This document shows, in pieces, positions 11,312 through 22,186 of a stretch of 64,000 nt of DNA (position 1 is the first letter of the stretch; the number at the start of each line of letters is the position of its first letter). Under the pieces are notes generated by a model. That model was not told the origin of the DNA, made no database searches, and was given only the letters and a program-made list of their open reading frames with translations. The position numbers and the translations under genes are program-made. The stretch is taken from NCBI GenBank assembly GCA_002221725.1, contig NJFT01000136.1:46243-110242 (forward strand), read 5' to 3'. Source of the DNA: Scedosporium boydii. Taxonomy: Eukaryota > Ascomycota > Sordariomycetes > Microascales > Microascaceae.

Positions 11312-11611
11312 TCATATCAAGTGTTTAGACCCAGTGAGTTCAAAGTCTCGTCCGCAAAATTGATATGGCTCCGGAAAACAATAACCACAACCCTGTCTAT
11401 TATTATCTTGGCCAATGCCAACCCCGCTATCTGTTCCTAACAGGATCATTGCTGATGGAAAGCTGTTACCGGGTACCTTATGGTCCAATCGTCGAGGAAG
11501 GATTGTCATAAATGCAACCGAATCCAGGTGGACGACATGGTCAAAGGGAGCGAGGGTAAAAGTCGATGTTTGAAAGAAGCAGATTACCAAGACTAGAACA
11601 GTATTATGCAT
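11312..11611 (-). CDS. Candidate small secreted protein, 99 aa
   Basis: From an internal ATG at 11611 (reverse strand) the protein starts MHNTVLVLVICFFQTSTFTL, a clear hydrophobic signal-peptide-like stretch, and continues as a 75-80 residue polar mature region. Three cysteines lie close together near the C-terminus (CGYCFPEPYQFC), with a conserved-looking G-Q-D-N-N segment before them. No homologue is recognised. A small, secreted, Cys-containing protein near other secretome genes could be an effector candidate. The longer open frame extends 94 codons upstream without coding character, so the start is a judgement. Evidence is only the signal peptide and the open frame. Confidence 0.4.
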   Translation of the reverse strand: MHNTVLVLVICFFQTSTFTLAPFDHVVHLDSVAFMTILPRRLDHKVPGNSFPSAMILLGTDSGVGIGQDNNRQGCGYCFPEPYQFCGRDFELTGSKHLI

Positions 11612-12092
11612 CTTAAAGTCGTCAATCGCCGTTCCCCCTCCAGTATTTGCATTGTCGAGTAGCTTCAATAGCCCGGAAAAGTCTTCTCGGAGGTTATGAA
11701 GTCTTGTATCACGGATCCTCTCTGATGAATATAGGGATGCTCCTGGAGAGTGTGGGCGTGCCGCCATGAAATTCAAGCCTTCTCTCGAGGCCGCCGAGGT
11801 GAACGAATTTTTGTCCGTGTTGGCCCCAGTAATTATGATGTTATTGAAGAGACCTTGATATTTTTGAAGCATAAAAGAGCATTCAACCCCCAAGGTGGAC
11901 TCTGGAGATAGATCCGGTCAACATTTCCATGGACAAATGGGAAGTCATCCAGCTGCGCATATTACCCAAAGATTTCTCATTCTCGAGGCTAATCGCTGTA
12001 ATAATTTCAAAGTATAGAATTTGGACCTTCTCCAACAGTCCGACCACTCATCTCTTCCCATCCATATTACCGCTCTTCCGCTTTCTTAGTAC
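11612..12092. other. Intergenic
   Basis: About 0.5 kb between two genes on the minus strand. It is the likely promoter of the small secreted protein and 3' end of the GPI-type gene. Nothing else is recognised. Confidence 0.35.
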
Positions 12093-12751
12093 TTAGCGTC
12101 GAAAGTAGATGGTTAAGAGCATCACCACCCCGCCCATAACAATATTTGGGCTATTCCATCGACTCGCCTCGCTAGCACTACCTGCAGAGTTGCACGCCGA
12201 ATTTCCAGACGAGCCGATCCTGTAGTTGCCGAGGTTTGTATAGGTGGCACGGCTGGATTCTGCATTGCAGGTGCTGTCACTAGCTGGGCAACACTTATAG
12301 TATTTATCCACTAGGGACGACAGGACGCATCTCTGACTTGATGCGCAATAGGCAGGCAGGTCACCCTTGTCACAGCAGACGGCCCCACTGGGGATGCAAG
12401 CATTCAAACATGGTTTCTCGGTCGAAAGACAATTGTTGGTGCTGGAACTGGTGCTGCATCCCGACCCAGAGGACCCAGAGCTGGAGGAGCCACCAGAAGT
12501 GTTGTCATCCGAACTGTCTGAGCTGCTACTGTGGCCACCGCCTTTTCCGCCACCCTTGGGAGCCCTGGCGACGATCCCTGACTGGCCGTAAAAGGTATCG
12601 AATCTTGGGGCTGGAATGTCGTTAGTATCACGAAAACAATCTGTATCTGTTTGCCTTGCTTACCGAGCGCTCCCGCCCGGCTTGGCATCCGGGTCGCCTG
12701 TGCTAGAGCCAGAAGGATGGCCAAGCAACTCAATGCGGCAAAATATCGCAT
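12093..12751 (-). CDS. Secreted Ser/Gly-rich Cys-rich protein, probable GPI anchor (2 exons)
   Basis: Exon 1 is 12751-12664 and exon 2 is 12610-12093 on the minus strand; the intron starts GTAAGC and ends TTCCAG, and the frame closes as 201 aa. The N-terminus MRYFAALSCLAILLALAQA is a signal peptide. A KGGGKGGGHSSSSDSSDD low-complexity linker and a Ser/Gly tract follow. Then comes a compact domain with about 11 cysteines (CLNACIPSGAVCCDKG, YKCCPASDSTC), a spacing seen in small fungal cell-wall proteins. The C-terminus ends with a small-residue stretch followed by a hydrophobic segment (IVMGGVVMLLTIYF) and RR, the signature of GPI anchoring. Without the splice the two halves lie in different frames. 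Function is unknown; a plasma-membrane or wall location is likely. Confidence 0.8.
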
Positions 12752-14459
12752 CTTGGCCGATGGGACTTGGACTTAAAAGACCACTCGTTGTAAGTGACAG
12801 ACATTTGAGAAGCTAAGCAGCGCCAAGGAGGCCAAGACCTTCGGTGGATGGAGCCGGACCGGCCTATTTAATACCAATGCAGCTGGGCAGAGCGTGTATT
12901 CATTCCGCTCATGGACGTGGTCTGAAGATCAGCGTTCAGACTCCGAAACCCTGCATTTTCAGCTGAATTTCCTCGTATCATAATTTAATTCTGACCGATA
13001 GACACGACCCAGTTATGTGAGGCTCATGGTCTGGGGCGGAGGGATGTTTGTCCGATCTGGCTGGGTAGGTTGCATGTCTGACGACAGGGGTAGACCTAAT
13101 CAGGCAAGCAACCCAGTGAGCTGAGCTACGCGAATCCTTCTTGGGCCAATACACCTCGCTAAGGATGTAGTCAGAACAAGCTTTGTGCAGGCTGACATAC
13201 AATCAGATCACACCGATCGTGGAGCTCTCATTAACCCCCTTGTCCAAGGCGGGATGATCCTTCGCCCGCTTATTTTCTAGACTCTCTCGTTGGCGAGGAT
13301 CCCGAGAGTCCGGAATCTGCCTTACCTTTCTCACTTCTGTCACCAGTATCTGGCGATTGGACACTTGGGAGTAATAATAGTCCATCCATTTGGTGGTTCA
13401 CTCGCGGTGTGGTGTTCTCCCAATCACGGGAACTAGTGAGAACGTGGCATTCCGTGGCGCAGGGGTTCATCCGATTAATGGAGAAGCATGGTGTACTATA
13501 CCGAGGTATTCTGTTCTTCTTTTTTTCTTTTTCGGGCCCTAGTCCCCTCTCACAGCCACCGGCTTGTAGCGCATTTGGGACGAATGTTTCCACTGCGCCT
13601 AGGCCTCCATCAGGACACAGGACGAGAGGAGGCAATCCCGACACCGAAAACTTACGTTCGGATCTTGGAGGTTGACTGGCTTGATTGCGATCTTGAACTC
13701 CTCTTGCGCCCGAATCTTGACCATGAAATAGTCCCTCCTTTCATCTGGCATGGCATCTCTCCTGCAAGGAGACGGTCTGAAATTTCACGTCAGTGACTAG
13801 GCATAGTCTCATACAGATCCGAGCTTTTGTGAGTGCCGATAGACTCTGGTTCCAAGACATGTTATTCCAGCTCAATTTCCTAGTTTATCTCGTGCTCCTA
13901 ATTTAGCGCACACTCCTCCCCATAGCCGCGGAGAGAAACATTCCAAAAACGCGCACTCGAGTTACGAAGTAGAATCTACTTGCAAATCTGTTTAAATTAC
14001 CTGGTGCGACGTGAATTCTACCGGGCTTTCTTGTCCAGGGTCCGGAGACGGCCGACAATGAGAATACATTCCAATCTACGTTTGAAATGGCCTTTGGGCT
14101 TTGCCGTACTAGCCGTGTTCATCAGAAAATGCCCGTCATCGGAATGGACGACCAGTTCCTTCATGCTCTGCCTATTCACATGCGGCGAAACGGAATGTTA
14201 TTGTGTCATGGACTCGTGGAGTCCGTCCTCGTCAGCTTCGCGCTTTGGACTGGAGTCAAAGGGAAATAAAGGGGAGGCTTAGGGTATCCAATCTCCTTAC
14301 ACAACAGTGACCGGATATAAATACCACAGAACGTTCATTGTGGATGAGGATGTGTGCTCTGTTATTCCATGGCTACTCATCCCTGAGGCGAATATCCTCA
14401 TTTTAGTTAAAGAAACCGCGTATAGCCAGTAGTCCCCGTTATTTCACATCACACCCACC
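12752..14459. other. Intergenic, 1.7 kb
   Basis: Divergent promoter space between the GPI-type gene and the CE5 gene. Open frames at 13409-13796 and 13980-14282 have no domain or codon character that I trust. A TATA box precedes the CE5 gene. Confidence 0.4.
14316..14323 (+). promoter_or_regulatory. TATA box of the CE5-like gene
   Basis: TATAAATA lies 137 nt upstream of the ATG at 14460, a plausible distance for a fungal core promoter with a leader of about 100 nt. Confidence 0.5.
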
Positions 14460-15299
14460 ATGTTTCCCAGTATTAAGAATTTCCTCCTCGTTCTTCTATC
14501 GGCGCAAGCTTCTATTGTCGCAGGGGTCTGTCACAAGAACTATATCTTTGCTGCTCGAGAGACTAGCCCGGGGCTGACCTACGGCTCCACTTACCCTCTC
14601 GTTAGCATGATTGCCTTGGCCAACCCCTCTGCTGCCACAGAAACTATCGGCTATTTTGCTTGCACTGGCGACCCCGGGTGCAAGGTCTCCTACGGTGAAT
14701 CGGTTGAGCGGGGAACTATGGCTGTGGTGAGGCAGGTCCACAAAATGCATGAAAGCTGCCCCGAGACCCAATTCGTGCTTGTCGGATTCGGTCAGGTAAG
14801 AGCATCAGAGAAGCCTTTAGGTTGGCCGAACGGTATTCGCTAACCCGAACAGGGTGGTCAAATCATGGATAATGCGCTTTGTGGGGGCGGTGATCCCATG
14901 GTCGGCATCACTAACACCACTGTTCAAATCTCCGACAGTGCTGTCAAGATGATCAAGGCGGCCATTTTCTTTGGTAATCTCAGAGCGCAGTACGGTCTTC
15001 CATACCAAGTCGGTTCTTGCCGTTCCGGCGGTGTATGTCTTTTGCCCACCTCCCTTTTCCCCGGTATCACTTCTTGTCGCTAATCTTGAACCTATTAGAT
15101 CGATCCTCGTCCAGCTGGCTTCGTCTGCCCTCACGCCGATAAGATCCGATCGTACTGCGACGCTGAGGACGCGTACTGCTGCACCGGCAATAACCTAACT
15201 GCCATTCAGGGCTATACAGACGCTCATAGCCAGGACGCTGTTAAGTTCGCCACCAGCAAGCTTAGCGCCAACAATACCCGATGCGCGACAAAGCAGTAG
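14460..15299 (+). CDS. CE5 cutinase/acetylxylan-esterase-like protein lacking catalytic Ser and His (3 exons)
   Basis: Exons 14460-14795, 14853-15032 and 15099-15299 close as 238 aa. A signal peptide (LLVLLSAQASIVAG) precedes a domain that matches the acetylxylan-esterase side of family CE5 along its length: FAARETS, SCPETQFVLVG, IMDNALCGGGDP, AAIFFGN, GLPYQVG, PRPAGFVCP and YCCTG. The family nucleophile normally sits in GYSQG; here the segment is GFGQG, so the Ser is Gly111 (GGT, 14790-14792). The catalytic His normally follows the YCC segment in an HQGY context; here it is Ile208 (ATT, 15204-15206) in IQGY. The catalytic Asp appears kept (Asp196). The frame, splice sites and cysteines are intact, so this is an intact open gene for a probable pseudoenzyme, not an ordinary pseudogene. 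It may still bind polysaccharide. Confidence 0.9.
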
Positions 15300-16285
15300 A
15301 CGTGTGGGGACGAAGGATGGACCGGAAAACTTGCTGCGAACCGGGAACCACCTACAAAGCAGTCCTCCTCAATTGGGAACACTCATATATGCTTGGAATA
15401 ATGACTGTAGGATACGGATTGGATTCCACGTCTAGTCTGAGCTCAGACGATGTAGACAAGTTACTGCCCAGTTTACCTACTACTCGTTCGAAGCAAAACT
15501 TGAATAGCGGAAAGCACTGCCCCCTTATTATAATAACCCGATAACGTGGTTTTACAACTGGTGTCCGTCACCTTAATATATCTTCATCCTGCTCTTAATC
15601 TATCCTTTGTACCGTGGGGGTAATTTCCACCAGCAAATTTGACTCGATCTTTTTCGACCGTAGGTTTAACCCAGCCGTATTGTTGCCTCTAGGGGATTGG
15701 CTGGCGCTGGACAAGATAGGAGTCTACACACCTTGACCATCTAGCCCGCTGGCCATGTAGACTACATAGACTACCTGGACTTTAACCCTCATAAATTTAC
15801 GCTAGTTGTAAAAAAAAAAAAAAAAAAAAAAAGACTAATTCTAATCTAAGGCAACGACGAGTTGAAGCTTCAATGTCGAATCCTCCTCTGTTTCCAAGAA
15901 AGTGGTTCTCCGTGTTGGTTCAAAGGCAGCACGAATCAGGCCGAGTCCGGCTCAAAAGCCAAGAGGGTGTGGGTGGCGTGACATGGCATCGAGATTACTG
16001 ATCGGTAAGATCGGAGCTAGAAACACCGACGAGTCCTCCATTTCTACCTTCTCACACGGCGTCGCTCTGCCCCGATCCCGATCATGATCGTGCAGACACA
16101 TCAGAAAAATGTCATTGCCGTTAGCGAGAGGGGGGAACATGCCATAAATAAACAAGTTTGTTTGGCTTCTTGCTGTCATTCAGTTTGATCCTCAGTCCAG
16201 ATTAATCCCATTGCCATCTTGATGCCGAATCCCAATATTATCTCACTCTTGACAGATTTACTGATTCTATTATCCCTTGTCGAGG
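15300..16285. other. Intergenic between CE5 and flavin monooxygenase
   Basis: About 1 kb, with a 23-nt A homopolymer near its middle. No gene is recognised. Confidence 0.4.
15810..15832 (+). repeat. Poly-A tract, 23 nt
   Basis: Uninterrupted run of 23 A. It could be a microsatellite or the tail of an old LINE insertion, but no reverse-transcriptase remnant is visible upstream, and the upstream neighbour is an intron-bearing gene. Confidence 0.7.
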
Positions 16286-17947
16286 ATGGCAATCCGAAAA
16301 GTTGACGTTGTCATTGTTGGGGCGGGTCCAACAGGATTGACGATGGCTCTAGAGCTGGCCCTTCATCAAGTATCCTTTTGCATCGTTGAGAAATCCCCAT
16401 CCCCATCCGACAAGAGTCGCGCCCTAGTTCTACATCCGCGAAGCCTAGAGCTCCTGAGACGCCATGGTATCGCCGATGACCTCATGCAACGCGGGACTCT
16501 AGGTACGGGAGCGCGGGTTTTTGTCAATAAGAAGAAAGCAGCAGTGTTCAACTTTACAGATCTCGGCTTCGACCACACCGCTTTCCCGCAACCATTGTGG
16601 ATTTCTCAGGCCGAAACGGAAGCCCTGCTGCTCTCTTGTCTGCAATCCTACGGCGCGGAGGTGGAGCGTGGGGTTACTGCAGAAGGTTTTGAGCAAGACG
16701 CATCGGGGGTGACCGTGACTATGTCGAAAGACGGAGTGACGGACCACATCCGCTGTGCATACGTGATCGGCTGTGATGGCGCACATAGCGTGGTACGCCG
16801 TTCCGCAGGTCTTTCTTTTGAGGGCGCGGCATATCCGCAGGATTTCATCCTCTGCGACGCGCATCTGAAGTGGGATCAGTTTGAAAACGAAGGAAGACAC
16901 ATCTCCATGTTTGCGGGTGGGAAGGAGGTCTTGATACTATTTCCATTGCCTGACGGTGTGGTTCGCCTCGTTGGTAATTTGCCCTCGGGAACCCTGAACG
17001 GCAGCCGCAGCGGCTTGGCACCGACACTAGAGGATTTTCAAAACTTGTTTGATAAGATGGCTCCGGGGAAATGGGAACTTTCTGATCCTGTTTGGCTTGC
17101 AAACTTCAGGCTGCATCATCGCGGAGTGAACAACTACCGCGAAGGAAGGTGTTTCGTAGCTGGGGATGCGGCGCACATTCACAGCCCTGCAGGCGGCCAG
17201 GGGATGAATACGGGTATACAGGATGCGATAAATTTGGGTTGGAAGCTGGCTCACACGTTGAGGATGCAGAAGGCTGGCGGTACAGTGACTGAAGCCTGGC
17301 TGGACAGCTACAACGAGGAGAGACATCGTGTCGGGCAGCACCTGCTGGAGGGAACAGACCGTATCTTCAGCTACGCGTCATCTACGAATACCCTCTGGAT
17401 CTGGTGGCGAAATTTCTTGCTGACCTGGGTCATGCCGTGGGCGCTGTCTCGCAGGACACTTCGCGCCCGGCTATTCAGGTTTATCTCGGAACTGGGTATC
17501 CGATATCGACGGAGTTCAATAGTTGGGACATCGCCGCATTTCATGGGACAGCTGAAGGGAGGCGACAGGGCCCCGGATGGCAAAATCAAGATGCCCGATG
17601 GGGTAACGAAGTTCCTTCTAGAGACCTGCGCAGGAAACAAGTTCCACTTTCTGCTGTTCTCGGGCCGCGGCGCCCAAGCGCTCGGCGCCGAAGGCATGGA
17701 ATCGTGTGCGACACGACTAAAGAAATCCTTGGAAGGCAAAGCTCTTGACGTACCAGAGATCCACGAGGTCTACGAATCTGCTCCGCCGCATCCTTCTGCG
17801 ATGGTGGATGTAGATGGAAAGTTGCACAAGGTTTACGGTTTTGAAGGGCCTGGGTTTGTGTTGGTCCGACCAGATGCGTATATTGCATATATTGGTTCAC
17901 ACTCGGACATTGATGATTTCTCGATTTGGATAGGTCGGTGTTGTTGA
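16286..17947 (+). CDS. FAD-dependent aromatic-ring monooxygenase (PheA/TfdB/MhpA type)
   Basis: Intronless gene of 553 aa, class A flavin hydroxylase, which adds one oxygen to a phenolic or polyketide ring using NAD(P)H and O2. The dinucleotide-binding VIVGAGPTGLTMALEL is at residues about 9-24. The DG motif appears as VIGCDGAHSVVRR and the GD motif as VAGDAAHIHSPAGGQGMN at about residues 290-307. The C-terminal third has the thioredoxin-like fold typical of phenol hydroxylase relatives, ending with FVLVRPDAYIAYIG. The frame upstream begins at a TTG, so the ATG at 16286 is the start. It may work with the ring-degradation genes at 36-43 kb, but it is 18 kb away and could as well serve a secondary pathway. 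Confidence 0.9.
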   Translation: MAIRKVDVVIVGAGPTGLTMALELALHQVSFCIVEKSPSPSDKSRALVLHPRSLELLRRHGIADDLMQRGTLGTGARVFVNKKKAAVFNFTDLGFDHTAFPQPLWISQAETEALLLSCLQSYGAEVERGVTAEGFEQDASGVTVTMSKDGVTDHIRCAYVIGCDGAHSVVRRSAGLSFEGAAYPQDFILCDAHLKWDQFENEGRHISMFAGGKEVLILFPLPDGVVRLVGNLPSGTLNGSRSGLAPTLEDFQNLFDKMAPGKWELSDPVWLANFRLHHRGVNNYREGRCFVAGDAAHIHSPAGGQGMNTGIQDAINLGWKLAHTLRMQKAGGTVTEAWLDSYNEERHRVGQHLLEGTDRIFSYASSTNTLWIWWRNFLLTWVMPWALSRRTLRARLFRFISELGIRYRRSSIVGTSPHFMGQLKGGDRAPDGKIKMPDGVTKFLLETCAGNKFHFLLFSGRGAQALGAEGMESCATRLKKSLEGKALDVPEIHEVYESAPPHPSAMVDVDGKLHKVYGFEGPGFVLVRPDAYIAYIGSHSDIDDFSIWIGRCC

Positions 17948-20236
17948 AAGTCCCCAAGGCTCAGGCTCAGGTCCGTTCGTTTGAGTGTTCGTTATTTCTC
18001 AACTCTACAAAAGGCGTGTACCGTTCCACACATTTTTCTTTATATCCTCTACACAGCTTTCTCCCTCGTGAGTTAGTCTCCCAAGCTTCTCGGGATCCGT
18101 GTTCCCAAGAGCATGGACCCTGGCGCGAACCGCCACTGTGTACAAATTAGCTTTAATGTAAATTATTGCAAAATTGTGTTCATCACCCCATCTCCATCGC
18201 TTTGAATTCCGTGTGTTTAAGGAGCAAAACTTAGTTTTCCCTACTCCATCTGTTTCCAGGTCCCCGATCCCATCTATGAAGCCGGAAATCAAGCGCTTCC
18301 TACGTCGAGCCGGCGCCCCAAGTCGATATCTTCTCAGCCACATCGGCCAAGCTAAACTCGTTCAATCCACGACTCTAACGAACGCTCCACTCGAGTGCCT
18401 CATAGAGCCTCCAGAAGTCCGATACTGTGACGTTTACCAATCCTCTTGTTCATTCTAGGAACGATCATGGCCCTGGGCCTGGGCTTCGGACTTTGAAGGA
18501 AAGTGATTAGATCGACCGTACAATTCTCCGCAGGGTATCTCGCCCCTTATGTTGAGATCCGTCGCTTCTGCCAGATTTCATAATTCCCTTAGACTCACTC
18601 AGCTCCAGAATGGTGTGCGTGCCTCAGGTGCATTGGGCCGAGGTATCCTGGTTTTTTGTAAGATAACTTGCTAAAATTCTAGATCTTGTCGTGGAAGGTG
18701 GAATGAGTGGTGTCCCGCATAATAGCTGACCTCTGACAAGGTTTTGTGGTATCTCAACATTTTAGGCAGCAGCTGCTCGACAGGAAATTTTTTTGCATTG
18801 TTGTCCTGAAAACGGTCATCCTTGGAATGGAGTTGATGGACGATTTTGACGTGATTCTTGGACAATACTGCCCTTGAAGGGCACCGATCATTTCCTGCAG
18901 GACCCTTGGTCCCTTGCCCATGACTGTAGGCAAACATCTCGATTGGCTTCCATCACGCTTGCGACTCAGATTTGTGGAACGAAAGCATCTATTCCCCCAT
19001 CAGCACGAGAAAATATATCACGAGTGGGAGAGCACATGTGCTGGAATGCGGCTTGGATTATTAGGTGCTAGGATATGAACAAGCACTCGAAGGAATACTA
19101 ACTATCGCAATAACAAAAGGATGTCTCGATCTACCCTGTCAAGATGGAGGCCTACCGGCCACAACGGACACTTCCTAGTCAAGACATGTCATACTCCGGC
19201 TCAGGGATGAAATCTGTTTCCCAAGGCAATAGCTCCGGCATGCCCGGTGCCACGACACATCAGTCGGATAAATCCATGTCCCCGAATTTTTCGTAGCGGC
19301 TTCTCTCCCTACCACAAACAGAAAAAAACCTATAATTCCCAAAAAGAATATTGAAGGCACGAGAGGTAGAACACGTGCGCCTACGTCATCACCACGAGAT
19401 CCTTGTGTTCAAGGAGGAGTAGCTTTAAACCTAATTTAATCACTAAATCGAGCACATAACCTTGGATTTGCCGGAAAGTTAATTTGAAGACAAAGATGGC
19501 AGTTCAGTAGCCCATTAGTCTAAATCCTGCAAAAAAGAAAGGGGAAAACATGAGCCTAACATGGCCAGGTTCTCCTAGATTACTACTCAGTAGTTAAGGG
19601 GTACGGCATGATGGAACTAAGTCCAACGCGAATTTACAGGCCTGGTTACAAAATTTTTGAAGGCCTCCACACTTGGTGGCGATTATTGTCCTTCCCTTGC
19701 GAAACACTCGCATAAACTTAGATTACGTAGTTTAGTAGTGCACTGAACCAAGAACGCTCCAGAATACCGAGGTAACGTGCTCTGAGGGAATCTTCTGGGC
19801 CCGGCTATCCCTTTCGTCCTCGACCAACTGCTGACGATTTTTATGGGTCGCATTCGCGTTCTGTCCTGCGCCCGGTCGTCAAACTTTCCACAACATGGTG
19901 ACAGCAAATGAGATCTCGGAGAGGAACGAAGGGTGTGGTCTCATAATTGCCACTCTCGCAAAATGAGGCAACCGGAGATTTAAGTTAGCCAATGAGAATG
20001 ATGGCGATGGCGAAAATAAGGTCGGCCTTTCCCAAGACAGTCAAAAAGTCGAATCACATTGTTGATCACCCTTCTTTCTTTTCTTTCCTCACCACTGCAT
20101 TGGGTCGCCTTCATCTACACCCCGTGCCAGCTCTTCTGAATCTCGGTTTTCTACTTCAAGTGCGGATGAGCCAAACATTGGTTGGGAACTGAGAAGTTAG
20201 AACCCCATTTTGGAACATCGACAACGCATCCCATCA
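17948..20236. other. Intergenic, 2.3 kb
   Basis: No credible gene on either strand; the open frames are short and overlap. A non-coding RNA cannot be excluded. Confidence 0.4.
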
Positions 20237-21630
20237 ATGACGCAACAACAACAAAGTTGGACAATTAATAACGATGAAAAACCGACTAAATCGACGGACG
20301 GGGGTCTAGAGACTCCCCGAGAACCCAGAGAGAACGACGAGTACGCCTCTGAGCAAAATTGCGATCGAGATTTGCCCCGTGGACGATGCATCACAATAAA
20401 ACGGGATGGCATGCCATCGACGATTGAAACCTCGACAGGAGAGGGAACCACACATTCGGTTGCTTTTGCGTCTGCTCCAGGACGCAGATCAGAAGGAAAA
20501 CGAAGGTCTGGGGAGTTACCGGTCCGGCCGAGCGAGGAGTTCGATAGACGATACGACGGTCCTTTCGCGAGGCCCGTAAAAAATGTGACGGAAGACGCCC
20601 TCAGGAGGTCACAATCCCAGAAGAGACCGTCGACGAGTCGTTCAGCGCGGGATGCCACTCTTGTGGCACCAGAACCGGCAATCGATTTAGATTCCGTCGG
20701 TCAGGAAACGACATTTTTGGCGGAGCCGCCGCGGCTTAACTACACTTTACGAACGCGAAAGCTATCCATATTTTTGTGGTGGACGGTCATCATTATCGAC
20801 TCGGTGGCAATGCCAATTGGGCTCTACTTCGGCCTTTGGTACGGCGTCGGTCCCGGTGCGCCGAAAGAGAGGCGGAAACTATCCGCTAACGCCGTGTTCT
20901 CAATCGTTACGGCCGCCATTGGCGGCGCCAGTATTCTCGAGTATTTCCTGAGGATGTGGAGTCTCTGGAAGCAGGATAGTGACTGCCGGGTTATTGCTGG
21001 GGGCAGATGGCACTTGGACTGGTTCCACTGGAATTTTACGCTTGCCTGGCTCATCGTCATGGTTGAGCTTATCGTGTAAGAATAACTGCCTCGCGTATCT
21101 CTCGACTTGCTAACAACCTCGACAGTGGTAGCGTCCAGGAGAACCCATACATTCGCCTCATCGCCATGGCTCCTACAACAATGCTTTTCGTCTTCGGCAC
21201 AGAGCTTCTCATCGTCGACACCATGCGATTTTTCCATTTACCCGCACCAGTCAGGATATCCTCGATACCAAGGGGGGCGCAACTGAGGCCTGGGATCTAC
21301 AGTCTCGTTGAGGATATATGTGCGGTCGACGGTGGTGGAGGAACCGCCTTCCGCGAGGCTCTTGATCGCCGCTACGAGGCGAGCCACGTCTTCCGAACCA
21401 TGCTTCGTCGGCTCGGTATATTCTGGGCAGTTGGGGCCGAAGGAGCGGCCGTGCTATGTACTATTCTCATCTTCACCGTGCAGGTGGACTATGCTTATGC
21501 AATCGGCTGGTCCGTCCCGTTCGTATGGGCCGGCGTATGGACTCTTATCACGATCTGGTACGTAAAGATCGAGTTACGACGCGAGAATAGGGAGTGGGCT
21601 CGCGACGCAGCCAGCAAACCCAGTGCATGA
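20237..21630 (+). CDS. Six-helix integral membrane protein of unknown function (2 exons)
   Basis: Exons 20237-21075 and 21126-21630 give 447 aa; the 50-nt intron has GTAAGA, a GCTAAC branch site and CGACAG. The first 170 residues are polar and probably disordered, rich in Ser, Thr, Glu and Arg. Then come about six membrane segments: LWWTVIIIDSVAMPIGLYFG, a second near SIVTAAIGGASILEYF, a third at the exon junction (FTLAWLIVMVELIV), a fourth at MLFVFGTELLIVDT, a fifth at WAVGAEGAAVLCTILIFTV and a sixth at WSVPFVWAGVWTLITIWYV. The tail is short and basic. The architecture resembles widely conserved but uncharacterised Pezizomycotina membrane proteins. No transport or enzyme motif is recognised. 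The ATG at 20237 is used because the open frame upstream begins with TTG. Confidence 0.85.
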
Positions 21631-22186
21631 AGTTTACTATGCAGCTATCCAAAAACATAAAAATTGAACAAGCTGCTTGATTATCCTGTTGAGTCTCGAT
21701 TTTGCGCCCTCGCGGAACAGGATAGTGGTATTTTCATACCACCGCAACGTGCAAAGGCTCCTCTTGGATTCGGATTGGCGTTATGCTTAGGTAGTATCGA
21801 TAACTTCTTCATTTTCTCATGATCATGTGCACAAGCAAAGTGCATACAAGCCCGAGCTATTCTCAGACAACAATGGCAATAAATGTAGGGCATCTAGTGT
21901 TTATGGGTAGCCCTGCCCTTACGATTTGTATAGATTGGAGGGTCCCAGCTGTGTCCCACTGTAAAATCAGGAAGCATCCTCGAATTTTCTAGTATGATGA
22001 TGATGATGATGAAGAAAGAACACGAAGAAAAAGAAAAAGAAAGACCCGTCTGAGAATTAGATGCTTGCATAGTAATTTTACCTCCCGCTTATGTAGGTTC
22101 CGTTCTCTTGCCGTGAAAGGTGGATTCCAGGGCCACCGGCTTTGTCAACTCTCTCACACACCCACACCCGTACCTAGGCATCGACT
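21631..22186. other. Intergenic, convergent
   Basis: About 0.55 kb between convergent genes, with a GAT/ATG trinucleotide repeat at 21994-22012 and an A/G-rich stretch after it. Confidence 0.4.
21994..22012 (+). repeat. ATG/GAT trinucleotide microsatellite
   Basis: Six tandem copies of a GAT unit followed by purine-rich sequence, in non-coding DNA. Confidence 0.7.

Noticed and set aside
15810..15832. Poly-A tract as a LINE tail
   Set aside because: No reverse-transcriptase remnant or target duplication was seen nearby; kept as a simple repeat.
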